DNA from: Guadua angustifolia
Taxonomy: Eukaryota; Streptophyta; Magnoliopsida; Poales; Poaceae
Assembly: GCA_036346375.1 (NCBI GenBank)
Contig: JAYEVE010001202.1
Coordinates: forward strand, 1-64,000
Direction of reading: 5' to 3'
Length of the DNA: 64,000 bases
The notes below the pieces were generated by a model that ran no database searches, was not told the DNA's origin, and worked only from the letters and a program-made list of their open reading frames with translations. Both the position numbers and the translations under genes were made by a program. Position 1 is the stretch's first letter. The number at the start of each line of letters is the position of its first letter. Shown one piece after another: positions 43,554-52,987 of the stretch.

Positions 43554-43780
43554 TTTGGGAGAGCTCTAGATCCCAGCTTCAGCTCAGAGCTGAAACTTAT
43601 AGGCTAAAATAAAGTGAATTAAGTTTATATTTTTAGTCTAAAATGTAAACAAGATTATCTACTTAAACACTTTTAATGTACCCATAGCTCCAGCTTCACA
43701 AATTTCTGGAGCTAGAAATACCCTGCTCTACCAACTCCACAGATTTTGGTAGAGTTGGAGCTGTCCCAAACACCCCCTAT
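43554..43780. mobile_element. Tourist-like MITE, family M1
   Basis: The element (43557-43777, 221 bp) starts GGCCCTGTTTGGGAGAGCTC and ends GCTGTCCCAAACACCCCC with TAT on both sides. The core ('ggctaaaataaagtgaatta', 'gtctaaaatgtaaacaaga') is nearly identical to that of 58790-59019. Confidence 0.85.
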
Positions 43781-44092
43781 ATAGATGGATAGTAAAATAT
43801 TTGAAGGTAGAATAAAAATAGTACTACTCCACTCACTGTTCATATATGCATGTACGCGTACCGTGGCAGAAAAAGCATGAGAAAAGGTAGACCAGCAAAT
43901 CGCACCAAACTAATCAATCTAGATTCTCGTACAATTAAGATTTAATTATGTACCTTAACCAGGCAGCATAAGGACCTGAAATCTGGAGATCTGACATTCG
44001 AGGGTTAGATCTAGACTCTGGAAGCCAATGACGGAAGAAATTCATGACCTCGAGATGCGGCAGCTGCAGAAGAACTCTTCTCTTGACGAGAA

Positions 44093-44345
44093 TCAGGGTG
44101 CGTTTGGCAGAGTTTTTAGCCTCACATAGGAATCTGAAGAAGTGATTTATATTTTTTGACTTGCAATCTGGGAGTCAAAAAAACTACTTCCCACCTGATT
44201 CACAGCCTGATTCTCTGGTGGAAGTAATTCATGTTATGAACTATTTCTCAAACAAGAATCATTTCCACCAGAGAATCGATTTTTTAAAGAATCAGGAGCT
44301 GAAGCTGAAAAATCAGAATCTAGAACTCTACTAAACAGACCCTCA
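44093..44345. mobile_element. Tourist-like MITE, 247 bp, with TCA duplication
   Basis: The element (44096-44342) starts GGGTGCGTTTGGCAGAG, ends CTCTACTAAACAGACCC and is flanked by TCA. The inner part contains an inverted repeat around 44165-44280 ('cagattctctggtggaa' / 'ttccaccagagaatc'). It is a cousin of family M1 by its ends but has a different core. Confidence 0.82.
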
Positions 44346-44508
44346 GCTCCGCATACAGCAAACCCAGCATTCGTCCGTCTGACAACCGCGTGAAACCCTC
44401 CAATTAATCCTTCAAACTCGCACCAAGGGCAAAGTAGAGCAGCCTGACAAGCAAACCACAGCCCCACATGTCCTATGCCATCCCAGATTTTACTATACAT
44501 ACGGATAG

Positions 44509-44968
44509 ATTTTGCTTAGGGATGGCAAAATTACTCATGGGTTCGGGTACCCGTGGGTACCCGACCCGATGGGTTCGGGTTTGGGTTCGGGTTCGGGTTC
44601 GGTTCTGTACCCGTGGGTACCCGAATTAATTAATATAAATTAAAAATAATGGAAGGTTAATTCAAGATTTTCAAGTATCGTTCGAGATGTAAGATGCGGT
44701 AACTTTCATGATTATATACACCATATATTTTTCCTTTAAACATAGAAATTACAAATGAATTGATTGACAATTGATGGTTGAAAATTTGATTGTGAGGTGA
44801 ATTTAATTTGGTCCTGCAACTGTTCGGGTTTGGGTACCCATCGGGTTCGGGTATGGGCGTGGGTATGTACCCGTGAGAGATTTCGGGTTCGGGTTCGGGT
44901 ATGAATTTGGGTTTCGGGTTCGGGTCTGCGGGAGGTGTACCCGCCCGATTGCCATCCCTAATTTTGCT
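44509..44968. mobile_element. hAT-type MITE, copy 1, with perfect 8-bp duplication
   Basis: The element (44517-44960, 444 bp) has inverted ends TAGGGATGGCAA / ATTGCCATCCCTA and ATTTTGCT at 44509-44516 and 44961-44968, the 8-bp signature of hAT transposition. Its margins are filled with GGGTTCGGGTACCC-type words, and the core matches 45128-45623. Confidence 0.96.
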
Positions 44969-45119
44969 ATATATTTATATACATAATTTTAATATTATAC
45001 GGAGGCTCAGCAACCTATGCAGTCTATACAGTAGTAAGGAAGATTTGATGATTTGATCTGTTTCAGTTAGTGTAATTGACGATTTGTCTCGTATGACTTA
45101 CTAACATATGGCTTTAGGA

Positions 45120-45631
45120 CTCACATATAGGGATGGCAAAATTACCCATGGGTTCGGGTACCCGTGGGTACCCGACCCGATGGGTTCGGGTATGGGTTTG
45201 ATTTCAGACCATGGGTTTCAAATTTCGGTTCGATTTGGGTTGGGTTCGGTTCTACACCGTGGGTACCCATGGGTACCGAATTAATTAATATAAATTAAAA
45301 ATAATGGAAGGTTAATTCAAGATTTTCAAACATCGTTCGAGATGTAAGATGCGATAACTTTTATGATTATATACACCATATATTTTTCCTTTAAACATAG
45401 AAATTACAAATGAATTAATTGACAATTGATGGTTGAAAATTTGATTGTGAGGTGAATTTAATTTCGGGTTCGGGTACCCGTTCGGGTTCGGGTACCCATC
45501 GGGTTCGGGTATAGGTGTGGGTATGTACCTGTGAGAGATTTCGGGTTCGGGTATGAATTTCGGGTTTCGAGTTTGGGTCTGCGGGAGGTGTACCCGCCCA
45601 TACCCACCCGATTGCCATCCCTACTCACATA
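45120..45631. mobile_element. hAT-type MITE, copy 2, with perfect 8-bp duplication
   Basis: The element (45128-45623, 496 bp) has the same TAGGGATGGCAA ends and CTCACATA at 45120-45127 and 45624-45631. The core, including 'aaataatggaaggttaattc' and 'aagattttcaa', is almost identical to copy 1. The copies share orientation and lie 167 bp apart but have different target duplications, so they are independent insertions, not a tandem duplication. Confidence 0.96.
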
Positions 45632-46004
45632 TTAGCGAGATATCACAGGGCAAATCATTAATGACACAAATAAATAAGAGAAAATCATCAATTCTTCCTG
45701 AAATCTATACTATCATGGCAGGTCCCCATAAACACCACCGAAGAATTACAGTAAAATATACAAAACAATGTCCAGCCAGGCATTCAAATGAACATCTACA
45801 TCACCCAATGACAAAGATCAATGACATGCTACACTGAACGCAAAACGGGAGTTCGAACATAATCAACCAGCTGGTACATTACACAGCCTGTACATACACA
45901 TTATATACTTGCAACGCTAGATACCCTGATCACAGATTACAGACGACACAAGAAAGTTGTTTGGCATAAAATCCAATTCTAATACTAACTAGCAAATGCG
46001 TACA
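45632..46004. other. Short intergenic stretch, no feature recognised
   Basis: No domain or terminal repeats recognised. A frame over 45553-45837 starts inside the hAT MITE and is treated as chance. Confidence 0.35.
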
Positions 46005-46515
46005 CCCGTATATATGTTGACTAAGCCAATCGGCTACGTGGTAAACCAACTATTAAATGCGCCTTTTAGTTTGTGTATGAATATATATTTTTTGATTTAA
46101 CCATAACTTTTTTATTGATAGTTCCGATTCATAAACGGTTTTTATCAATAGTTTACTGACGATGAGAGTAACATAATGATATAAGTCTCGCTAATAAAAA
46201 CCGTATAAATAATATTTTACTGCTAATTTACCGAATGTGTCGTAAGATTTTACTATCGTATAGCCTGCTGAACCTTTTAGCATGATAGTAAAACCTATGT
46301 ATACAGCTAGTAAAATTTGATTTGTCCTTGAGACTTATATCAATATATTGCTTTCGTCATCAGTAAGATACTGGTGAAAACGTTCATAGATCGGGGCTGT
46401 CAATAAATAGTTACGGTTAAATCAGAGAAAAAATAGATTCATATAAAAACTAGAAAATATTTTTACTAGTTAGCTATGTAAGTGATTGTCTTAGTCATGT
46501 ATCAACACGCGTGGT
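46005..46515. repeat. Foldback element with arms of about 130 bp
   Basis: The left arm (46005-46138) and right arm (46386-46515) are inverted copies: 'tatgaatatatattttttga' with 'tttaaccataac' against 'gttacggttaaatcagagaa' with 'aaaatagattcatat'. The inner part pairs again around 46140-46330 ('cgattcataaacggttttta' / 'taaaaaccgtataaat'). The outer ends are not exact and no duplication was found. Confidence 0.6.
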
Positions 46516-46618
46516 AAAGATTAGTGCTACTTTGTGTGTGTATGCTTCTCTTGCTATAGCAAGTCCTATATGCGTACAACAATGTCGGTCTTTCTACTTG
46601 GGAGAGGATGATATACTA

Positions 46619-47220
46619 TCTATATTAAAGATGGGGAAATATTCAATGCTAATGGTGAATTCAGTGTTAATTTCGTGCTAATGGCATGTAGAAGTTTTAA
46701 AAAATTCTCAAAAAATTACCACATGTAGGGGAGGTGAACCTCTACAACCCTGCAAAATTTGAAGATGAAACTCAATCGCATTTGAAAGATATGAAAAAGA
46801 ACATGTGGTAATTTTTTGAGAATTTTTCAAAACTTCTACATGCCATTAGCACGGAATTAGCACTGAATTCACATTAGCACTGAATATGTCCCCATTAAAG
46901 ATAAAGATTACTGTTCTGCCACGTCATCAATTCGCTGAGAGGCCTTCCGAAGGTTTTGAATGTACTTTCAAACTTTCTACCGGTTCTTTTACAAAAAGAT
47001 CCTTCAAAAATTCTAAAAGTACGTTTAGGTTCCTCCAAAAATTCAAAAAAATTACGCTCGAGTCTCACCAGCTCTTTTGCAAAGGACCCCTTCAAAAATT
47101 CTAAAAATGTGTTTAGGTCTTTCCGTCGTCTATTTTGCCAAAAAAACTCGTGGTTCTGAAAAATCATCTTCATGTGATGTCGCGCGCTTGCGCAGCGCAG
47201 CACCACATGTATGCATCTAG
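46619..47220 (+). mobile_element. Probable non-autonomous Helitron containing a Mutator MITE
   Basis: Starts TCTATATTAAAGAT at 46619 and ends CTAG at 47217-47220, with A at 46618 and T at 47221. A hairpin with stem CATGTG...CACATG around a GCGC-rich core (about 47171-47209) ends 11 bases before the terminus, as in Helitrons. The 5' tip is interrupted 14 bases in by the MITE 46633-46893, which makes the Helitron the older of the two. No Rep/helicase coding. Confidence 0.68.
46624..46902. mobile_element. Mutator-type foldback MITE with perfect 9-bp duplication
   Basis: The element (46633-46893, 261 bp) has ends GGGGAAATATTCAATGCTAA / ATTAGCACTGAATATGTCCCC and ATTAAAGAT at 46624-46632 and 46894-46902. 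The arms extend over most of its length ('gaattcagtg', 'gcatgtagaagtttt', 'aattaccacatg'). It sits inside the 5' tip of the Helitron. Confidence 0.92.
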
Positions 47221-48258
47221 TATAATATAAGGCTTGAAGAAAGGGATGAGAGCAAACTCTTGTGGCAAACCATGTGCCAAAAAAAGAGACAGAAAACTAA
47301 CGATACACTATACTGTAGTATATAATAGACAGTAGAAATCAGATCTACCGTTGATTTGTTAAAACTATTTCTACTACTCTACTATCAGATGAAGTATAAA
47401 ATAAATTATAGCTAATATGATCCATTGAATCGAAAATAATGAATGATTTATGTTGAATTTAGTGTACCGTAAAAGAGCTTAAAAAATACAGTTTTAAGGT
47501 TTGTCATGTACTTCAGTTTTTCTTTGTGGACTAGCTTGGAAATACGTACTACTAATCTACCATCGTATCATCAAATAGAGGATCTGGAGTGGTTTTGAAG
47601 CATGCTTGGCAGGAGAACTAGAAGCGTGAGGTGGTCGAATTTAGAGTCGATATCTACATGGAAATATCAGTGAGCAAGAAAACTAGACCTGTATGTGTGT
47701 GTATATCCTTGATTGCAGATCCTCTGCCGTAACGACAGAGTGCTGTTACGGCGGAGGATCCATGTCCTATATCTTTATAGCGCTGAGGAATGCCGGCCGG
47801 CCAGAGCGCCACGTCAGCGGTTTCGTGAAAATATCCTCCAGAAAAATTGAAATCGCGTTTAAATCCTCGGTTGTTTTTTAACAGAAAAGACCAAAAAACC
47901 GAGTTTAGGTCCCTCCGTAATTTATGTTTAGATCCTCCCACCGATTAAAAAAAACATAAATTCATCGATGATTTATAGTAATTCATAGATTCGTCGATGA
48001 CTCAAAATTTACGTTTAGATTCTCCTATCGTCAAGAAAACACAAATTCACTCGCGATTTATAGCCGTACTAGTAGTTTGCAAACCTGCAGGTTACATGGG
48101 GAACCGGGGATAGCTAGTAACCGACAATGGCAAAACAGAATATGTTTGGAAGTGGCATTTGGACAATCGGCAACGTCGAAACGGGATACCATGGTACCTG
48201 GCACTGTACGTGCCCGTACCTCGGTATGGGCTAGATTGCTTCAACTTTAAGACGTGTG
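47221..48258. other. Intergenic DNA with one strong hairpin
   Basis: No gene recognised. At 47716-47761 a near-perfect hairpin 'gatcctctgccgtaac' / 'gttacggcggaggatc' (16-bp stem, one mismatch, short loop) stands out and may be a transposon-end remnant. Downstream (about 47820-48060) lies DNA with 'gtttagatcctcc' phrases similar in style to the interior of the two Helitrons. Confidence 0.4.
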
Positions 48259-49010
48259 CTCCTACAAGGGAAAATTGATATAATACCACTCCCAAGAGTG
48301 GTGTGAGCTAAAATGCTACTCTCGACGTTGTCTTTGTTAAAATACCACTCTTCTCGTGCCCCTCCTCGCCAAAATGCCATTTTCGATTTTCTGAAATGAA
48401 TTTCGCTTTTCTGTGCAGTTCCAGTCACTAGAAATGACCATCTTGCCCCCGAGCTAAATGCCTTTACTCCTTCTCTGCCATCTTTTAAAATTAATTAAAA
48501 ATAAACAAACATTATTCTAAATCTTGTTGTAAAATAACTATTCTCTGTCATCTTTTAGTATACTATTTTTTTTACTTCTCTGCAATGTATGGCAATATTA
48601 CTACATATTCAAACCTTAAAACCATTCCTTAAAGAATTTTTTTGTTTCCTGTAGTAGATGACTTTAGACAATGACAATAATTTTTTATGTGATCTGGAGT
48701 AGTAAATTGTTAATTTTTCTTTTATCTTTAAGCTCTACTTGATTTTATAAATCATGTCATTATTTGGTTGGATATACTGTAACATACCCCATTTAATCAA
48801 TGTAAAGGCATTTAGCTCGGGGGCACAACGGTCATTTCCCGTGGCTAAAGCTGCACAGAAAAGCGAAATTCATTTCAGAAAATCGAAAATGGCATTTTGG
48901 CGAGGAGGGACACAAGAAAAGTGGTATTTTAACAAAGACAACGTCGAGAGTGACATTTTAACTCGCACCACTCTTGGGAGTGGCATTATATCAATTTTCC
49001 CCTCCTACAA
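48259..49010. mobile_element. Mutator-like element, 734 bp, with long terminal inverted repeats and 9-bp duplication
   Basis: The element (48268-49001) is flanked by CTCCTACAA at 48259-48267 and 49002-49010. Terminal inverted repeats run about 205 bp (48268-48472 and 48798-49001), starting GGGAAAATTGATATAAT and including 'aaaatgccattttcgatttt' and 'ctgaaatgaatttcgctttt', with roughly one difference in ten or fewer. The 325-bp interior is AT-rich without coding capacity, so it is a non-autonomous Mutator (MULE). Confidence 0.95.
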
Positions 49011-49660
49011 TGGGTACAGGAGTTAGTGAGTTCACCCGACAGCATCCATTCATATGGAAAGGACGTGCAACGTGTTAGTTATTTGGGCAAGACGTCGCTT
49101 TAACTAGACGCGCAACAAAAAAAAAACTTTCAAAAAACCTCTAAAAAGTTTTTAATATCTAAAAATATTTTTTTAAAATATTTGTTTATTTTTTTGGAAT
49201 TTTTTAAAGTACCTAGCAATCACGGTTCTGTTCACTGTATTCTCTACTATGAATAGAAAACACGGTTGGCCGGCTACCATACTTTCTAAGAATAATGAGT
49301 TATAAAGATGTGATGCCGCATAGTAACTAGTAACTAGTGAGAGCTTTAGCTTGTGATTTATTGAACCAGCCAACAAGGAAAGAAGCAACCGGATTTTTGG
49401 GTACGCACGTATGGTACCTTGAGATTTTTAGCAACGGTAACTATTTTGAGATGTAAGTAAAATTAATCTGATATAGAGCAGGTAAAAGGGAATAGCTCAA
49501 TCAGAATTACTAATTTAAGCGCATCTCTATTAAATATTTGTTAGGGTTAGCACACCAAAACAGGACAGAAGAGATTTTAACGTGGACAAATCTCATAGAG
49601 GAGAAAAAACCACAAGAGACAATCCACTAATTTTGTTCAAGTTTATATGCATATAGGGTG

Positions 49661-50049
49661 GCTTATATGTGGCGTATCACATGCATGAGAGCATCCGATG
49701 TACACGTGCACACCAACTAAAAAATCGTGAAAAATTCTGAAAAAATTGTAGATGTACTTCATAGATTACTCTACCTATGTATGAAGTTTCAAAATCAAAT
49801 TCATTATATATCAAGAGTTACAAAAAGAAAATTCTGACAAGTTTTAAGAATTTAAACTTGTCAGAATTTTCTCTTTTTTATAACTCTTGATATATAATGA
49901 ATTTAAATCTACAATTTTATACATAGGTAAAGTAATCTATGAAGTACATCTACAATTTTTTTCAGAATTTTTCACGACTTTTTTTAGTTGGTGTGCACGG
50001 TGTGTACACGGGAGGGCCTGTGTGCACAGGATACGTTGCCAGCTTATAT
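49661..50049. mobile_element. Foldback element nested in the copia-type 3' LTR
   Basis: Positions 49669-50041 (373 bp) interrupt the LTR at a site that is uninterrupted in the other LTR. GCTTATAT occurs at 49661-49668 and 50042-50049. The arms are long inverted repeats: 'gtgcacaccaactaaaaaat' and 'tagatgtacttcatagatta' against 'ctatgaagtacatctacaat' and 'agttggtgtgcac'. The 8-bp duplication suggests hAT, but arm structure is Mutator-like and one further base could extend the repeat with a mismatch. Confidence 0.88.
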
Positions 50050-51076
50050 AGCCAAAAGAGTTTGAGTTGTGCTAGATGTGAACTCCTATTTGAATATTAA
50101 AAATATCTCTAACAAACCTACTTGAATATTTGAGTATCTCTAACAAATCTCTCTTTAACTCAAAATATATAATAAAATTGTTTTCTGAAAAATCCCGAAG
50201 GGTAATTAAGCATTAAAAGTCCAAAAGACTTATTGAGTGAGAAATACTACTTGTAGTGAGAAAGACTAGAACAGTCTTATTCAAACGTTTCTCATGAAGC
50301 AAAATTAAGCAAACCATTAGTAGGTCCAAACGCACAGCTACTAATAAAGCAGATGAAGAAATCTAGGTCTTCAACAATTCATAACACCAGCAAAGTTTGA
50401 ATTTATGCAACCGACCTCCAAGAACAAATGTTTAATCATCAAACGGCATAAACCAAGACATCACCTAATGCGCTTGATAGATAGCGAAGAACTCATATCG
50501 TAGATATGGTTGAAACTACTCTTGCAAAAATGTCAATATAAAAAGAAGATCGTGCCATCAATGGTGTATAAATTATAGTGGACCCCTCATATCGAGCTAT
50601 GACAACTGGATAACGTTGTAGTATCCACGCAGAAAAAAAATTTTTCTTGCACTTCAATCCTTCGTATCAAACTGATATTAGAGCAAAACCATCACTTTAA
50701 ACAGCAAAACTTTGGAGAATATAATGCGAGCTATTATCAAGGTGTCATTAAATTATTGAGAATTAATGTGCCAAAACCTCTAAGGTCACACAAGCGATCC
50801 AAGATCGTAACATATTCAAAACGGTGATTAAATACCAAGTTCAATTATCTCTACAATTGATATGAATTTTTTTAAAGTCCCCTCCATCAAAAAAAAAACT
50901 TCAAGCTATTTGTAGTACCAAGAACGAGGCTTTTTTTTCTTGATCTTGCTTGTACGGCACCGATCACGATGCCGCGTCGAGCAGAGCCGCTACTTGGAAC
51001 GGAAATTAGTGGCAGGCATACTGAATCAGAGCTACTCGACCAACCGAAAATTCACAACGCTTCCTCCTGTTCAGAA

Positions 51077-51262
51077 CTAGATGGAACTAGCTCTATTCTT
51101 ATCGATGGACCAGCGCGATCTTTTCTTCTTGGCTAGCGTCGTTCTTCTCCGTGGACGTGTTCTTGTAGGCTTGTAGCCGGACTTGCACGCCCTTTTCTTC
51201 TTGGGCAGGAAGACATCAGTAGGGACAGTCTTTGGACTACAACGAAGCCTCGAGAATCTCAT
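51077..51262 (-). other. Lys/Arg-rich open frame in the internal part of the copia-type element
   Basis: On the minus strand a 61-codon frame near the 5' LTR reads MRFSRLRCSPKTVPTDVFLP, then KKKRACKSGYKPTRTRPRRR and TTLAKKKRSRW. It is extremely basic and could be a gag or captured nuclear-localisation-type fragment, or composition-driven chance. No family recognised. Confidence 0.25.
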
Positions 51263-51745
51263 AAACCACTTGTTAGAGCTAGCATGATAAAACGGAAAAG
51301 AAGGTTTTAACGTGAAAAAATCTCACGGAGAGAAAAACTACGGGAAACTATTCACTAATTCTAGCTGTTCAAATGTACATGTACATGGGGTGGCATATAT
51401 AGCCAAAAGAGTTCAATCGAGTTATGCTAGATGTGGACTCCAATTTAGATATTGAGCATATTTCTAATAAATTTATTTAGATATTTGAGTTATCTCTGAT
51501 AATATTAGGTGAGGATAACCTCTTACTATGACATATAGCGAAACCTCGTTCTCCTCAAACTAGTTCAGCTCTGGTGCAAAACACCCTGCATATATTATTT
51601 GCAGGTCCAATAGGTGTGACACCTCATGCAAGTCAAACGGAAAACAACTGATTTGGAAGGTTATCTCATTGTTGTGGAAGGGTTACGCACCACGGCGACA
51701 GCCCCAGATCCTATTCTCGTTCCACGTAAGCACCACCAGCCCATC

Positions 51746-52830
51746 ACATCTTCCTGGCATTCGGTTTATACGGTTTTTTATTCACTTTATTTGGTTTTTA
51801 AAAAATTTGGTTTTTGAGATCTGTAAACTGAACCAAAACCGATCTACCATAAAAACTAAACCGAATTAACCAAACTAATTCAGTTATTCGGTTAACCGAA
51901 TTTCTAACCAGCCGGCTTTGACGAGCTGAGGACCAGAGGTTCCTATACTAATTGCTAAGACACGGAGGATTCTGACTACCGGGTGGAGTCCCAAAGAAAT
52001 TTCATACAAATAGTTGAATTCTCACAAGAGAACAAGAAAAAAATCTGGCATTCCCAAAGAACTCTCCGTCGCCGACAACACCCCCCACCTATGCGTCTAG
52101 CGCATCCTCTTCGTCGACCGTTGCTGGCATCCCCCACCCGTAGCTCGACTGGTCACAGCTCATGGTTGCGCTGCCCCGGCACCCCCACGTCGACCTCCCC
52201 GTCCTCCCTCGGGTTTAGATCGATGCAGACGATGTCGTGGGCCACAAGTCCGAGAGCCCCCGCGCCTCCTCCACTACCAAATCCTGCTGCCACCAAGTGC
52301 CTCCGCCTGAGGACAGTCGGATCTGGTCGCCAAGTGCCTCCGCGCACACTGGGGACCCCACACGCCGCCGCCGTGGGCCAAGGGCCATGACCCGCCGGAG
52401 CCGGAGTGGGTGAAGTCTGCGAGGGAGACGGCATGGAGCTATGGGTGGAGGCTGGCCCGAGACATGCTACACTGTGCGGGATGGCGCAGGCCACATGAGG
52501 CAACGGTGGAGACAGTGGTGGCCAGCTGGCCGTCGTGGAGGAGGAGCGTGCGGGGCAGCAGGGCCTGCGGGAACTACGCGAAGAATGACTTATCGAATGG
52601 GGAACGGCCCGAATGGAATGGTGAAGATTCAAAGCTTGCTTAGTATATATCTCGGTAGTTCGATTCTTCAGTTTTTAAGAGTTAGAAACCGAACCGAAGC
52701 ACGAAAACCTAATATAACTAAATTAAAAACCGAACTAAAAACTGAAAAAACCAAAATAATCGGTTAATTTGGTTCGGTTCACTTCAGTTTTTTTGTTTCG
52801 GTTTAAAAATACTTACCCCTACATCTTCCT
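51746..52830. mobile_element. hAT-like element enclosing a GC-rich, gene-like segment
   Basis: Positions 51756-52820 lie between two copies of ACATCTTCCT (51746-51755, 52821-52830). The margins are mirror images in style: 'ggcattcggtttatacgg' and 'aaccgaattaaccaaactaa' on the left, 'ttggttcggttcacttcag' and 'taaaaatacttacccct' on the right, as in grass hAT elements with (A)GGGGTGGGCATTCGG ends. The left tip seems a few bases short. The middle (about 52050-52625) is GC-rich and gene-like, so this may be a transduplicated host segment. The exact 8-bp duplication cannot be separated from the 10-bp match. Confidence 0.6.
52050..52625. other. Possible captured host gene fragment in the hAT-like element
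   Basis: GC content jumps abruptly here relative to both sides. Open frames exist on both strands, as expected from composition. The most protein-like words are EWVKSARETAWSYGWRLARD (plus, about 52408-52465) and GLVAHDIVCIDLNPREDGE (minus, about 52190-52245). I do not recognise the donor gene and cannot decide the coding strand. Confidence 0.35.
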
Positions 52831-52987
52831 CATGTTTTTCTATCTTAATGTGTTCTTTTTTATGAAAGAGTTATTTGATAGATTGAAGACATGGCAAACA
52901 TCTCGTCCGATATTGCATTGTCAGCGTACTCTACGCTGGGGTACCCTCTCCGCCGCACAAAAGCGGTCCGTGTGGCGTTCGGGCGAG

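Larger units (their letters stand above)
49534..51506 (-). mobile_element. Short copia-type LTR retrotransposon with both LTRs (non-autonomous)
   Basis: LTRs at 51271-51501 (231 bp) and 49539-50145 (about 226 bp after subtracting a nested element) are direct copies flanked by ATATT at 49534-49538 and 51502-51506. On the minus strand the LTR begins TGTTAGAGATACTC or its decayed form, has 'ggctatataagcc' and ends CTAACA. A purine tract AAAGAGAGATT precedes the 3' LTR, and TGGTTTATGAGA after the 5' LTR weakly resembles the tRNA-Met primer site of copia elements. The internal part is only 1125 bp with no pol motif, so it needs proteins from a partner. Confidence 0.82.
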
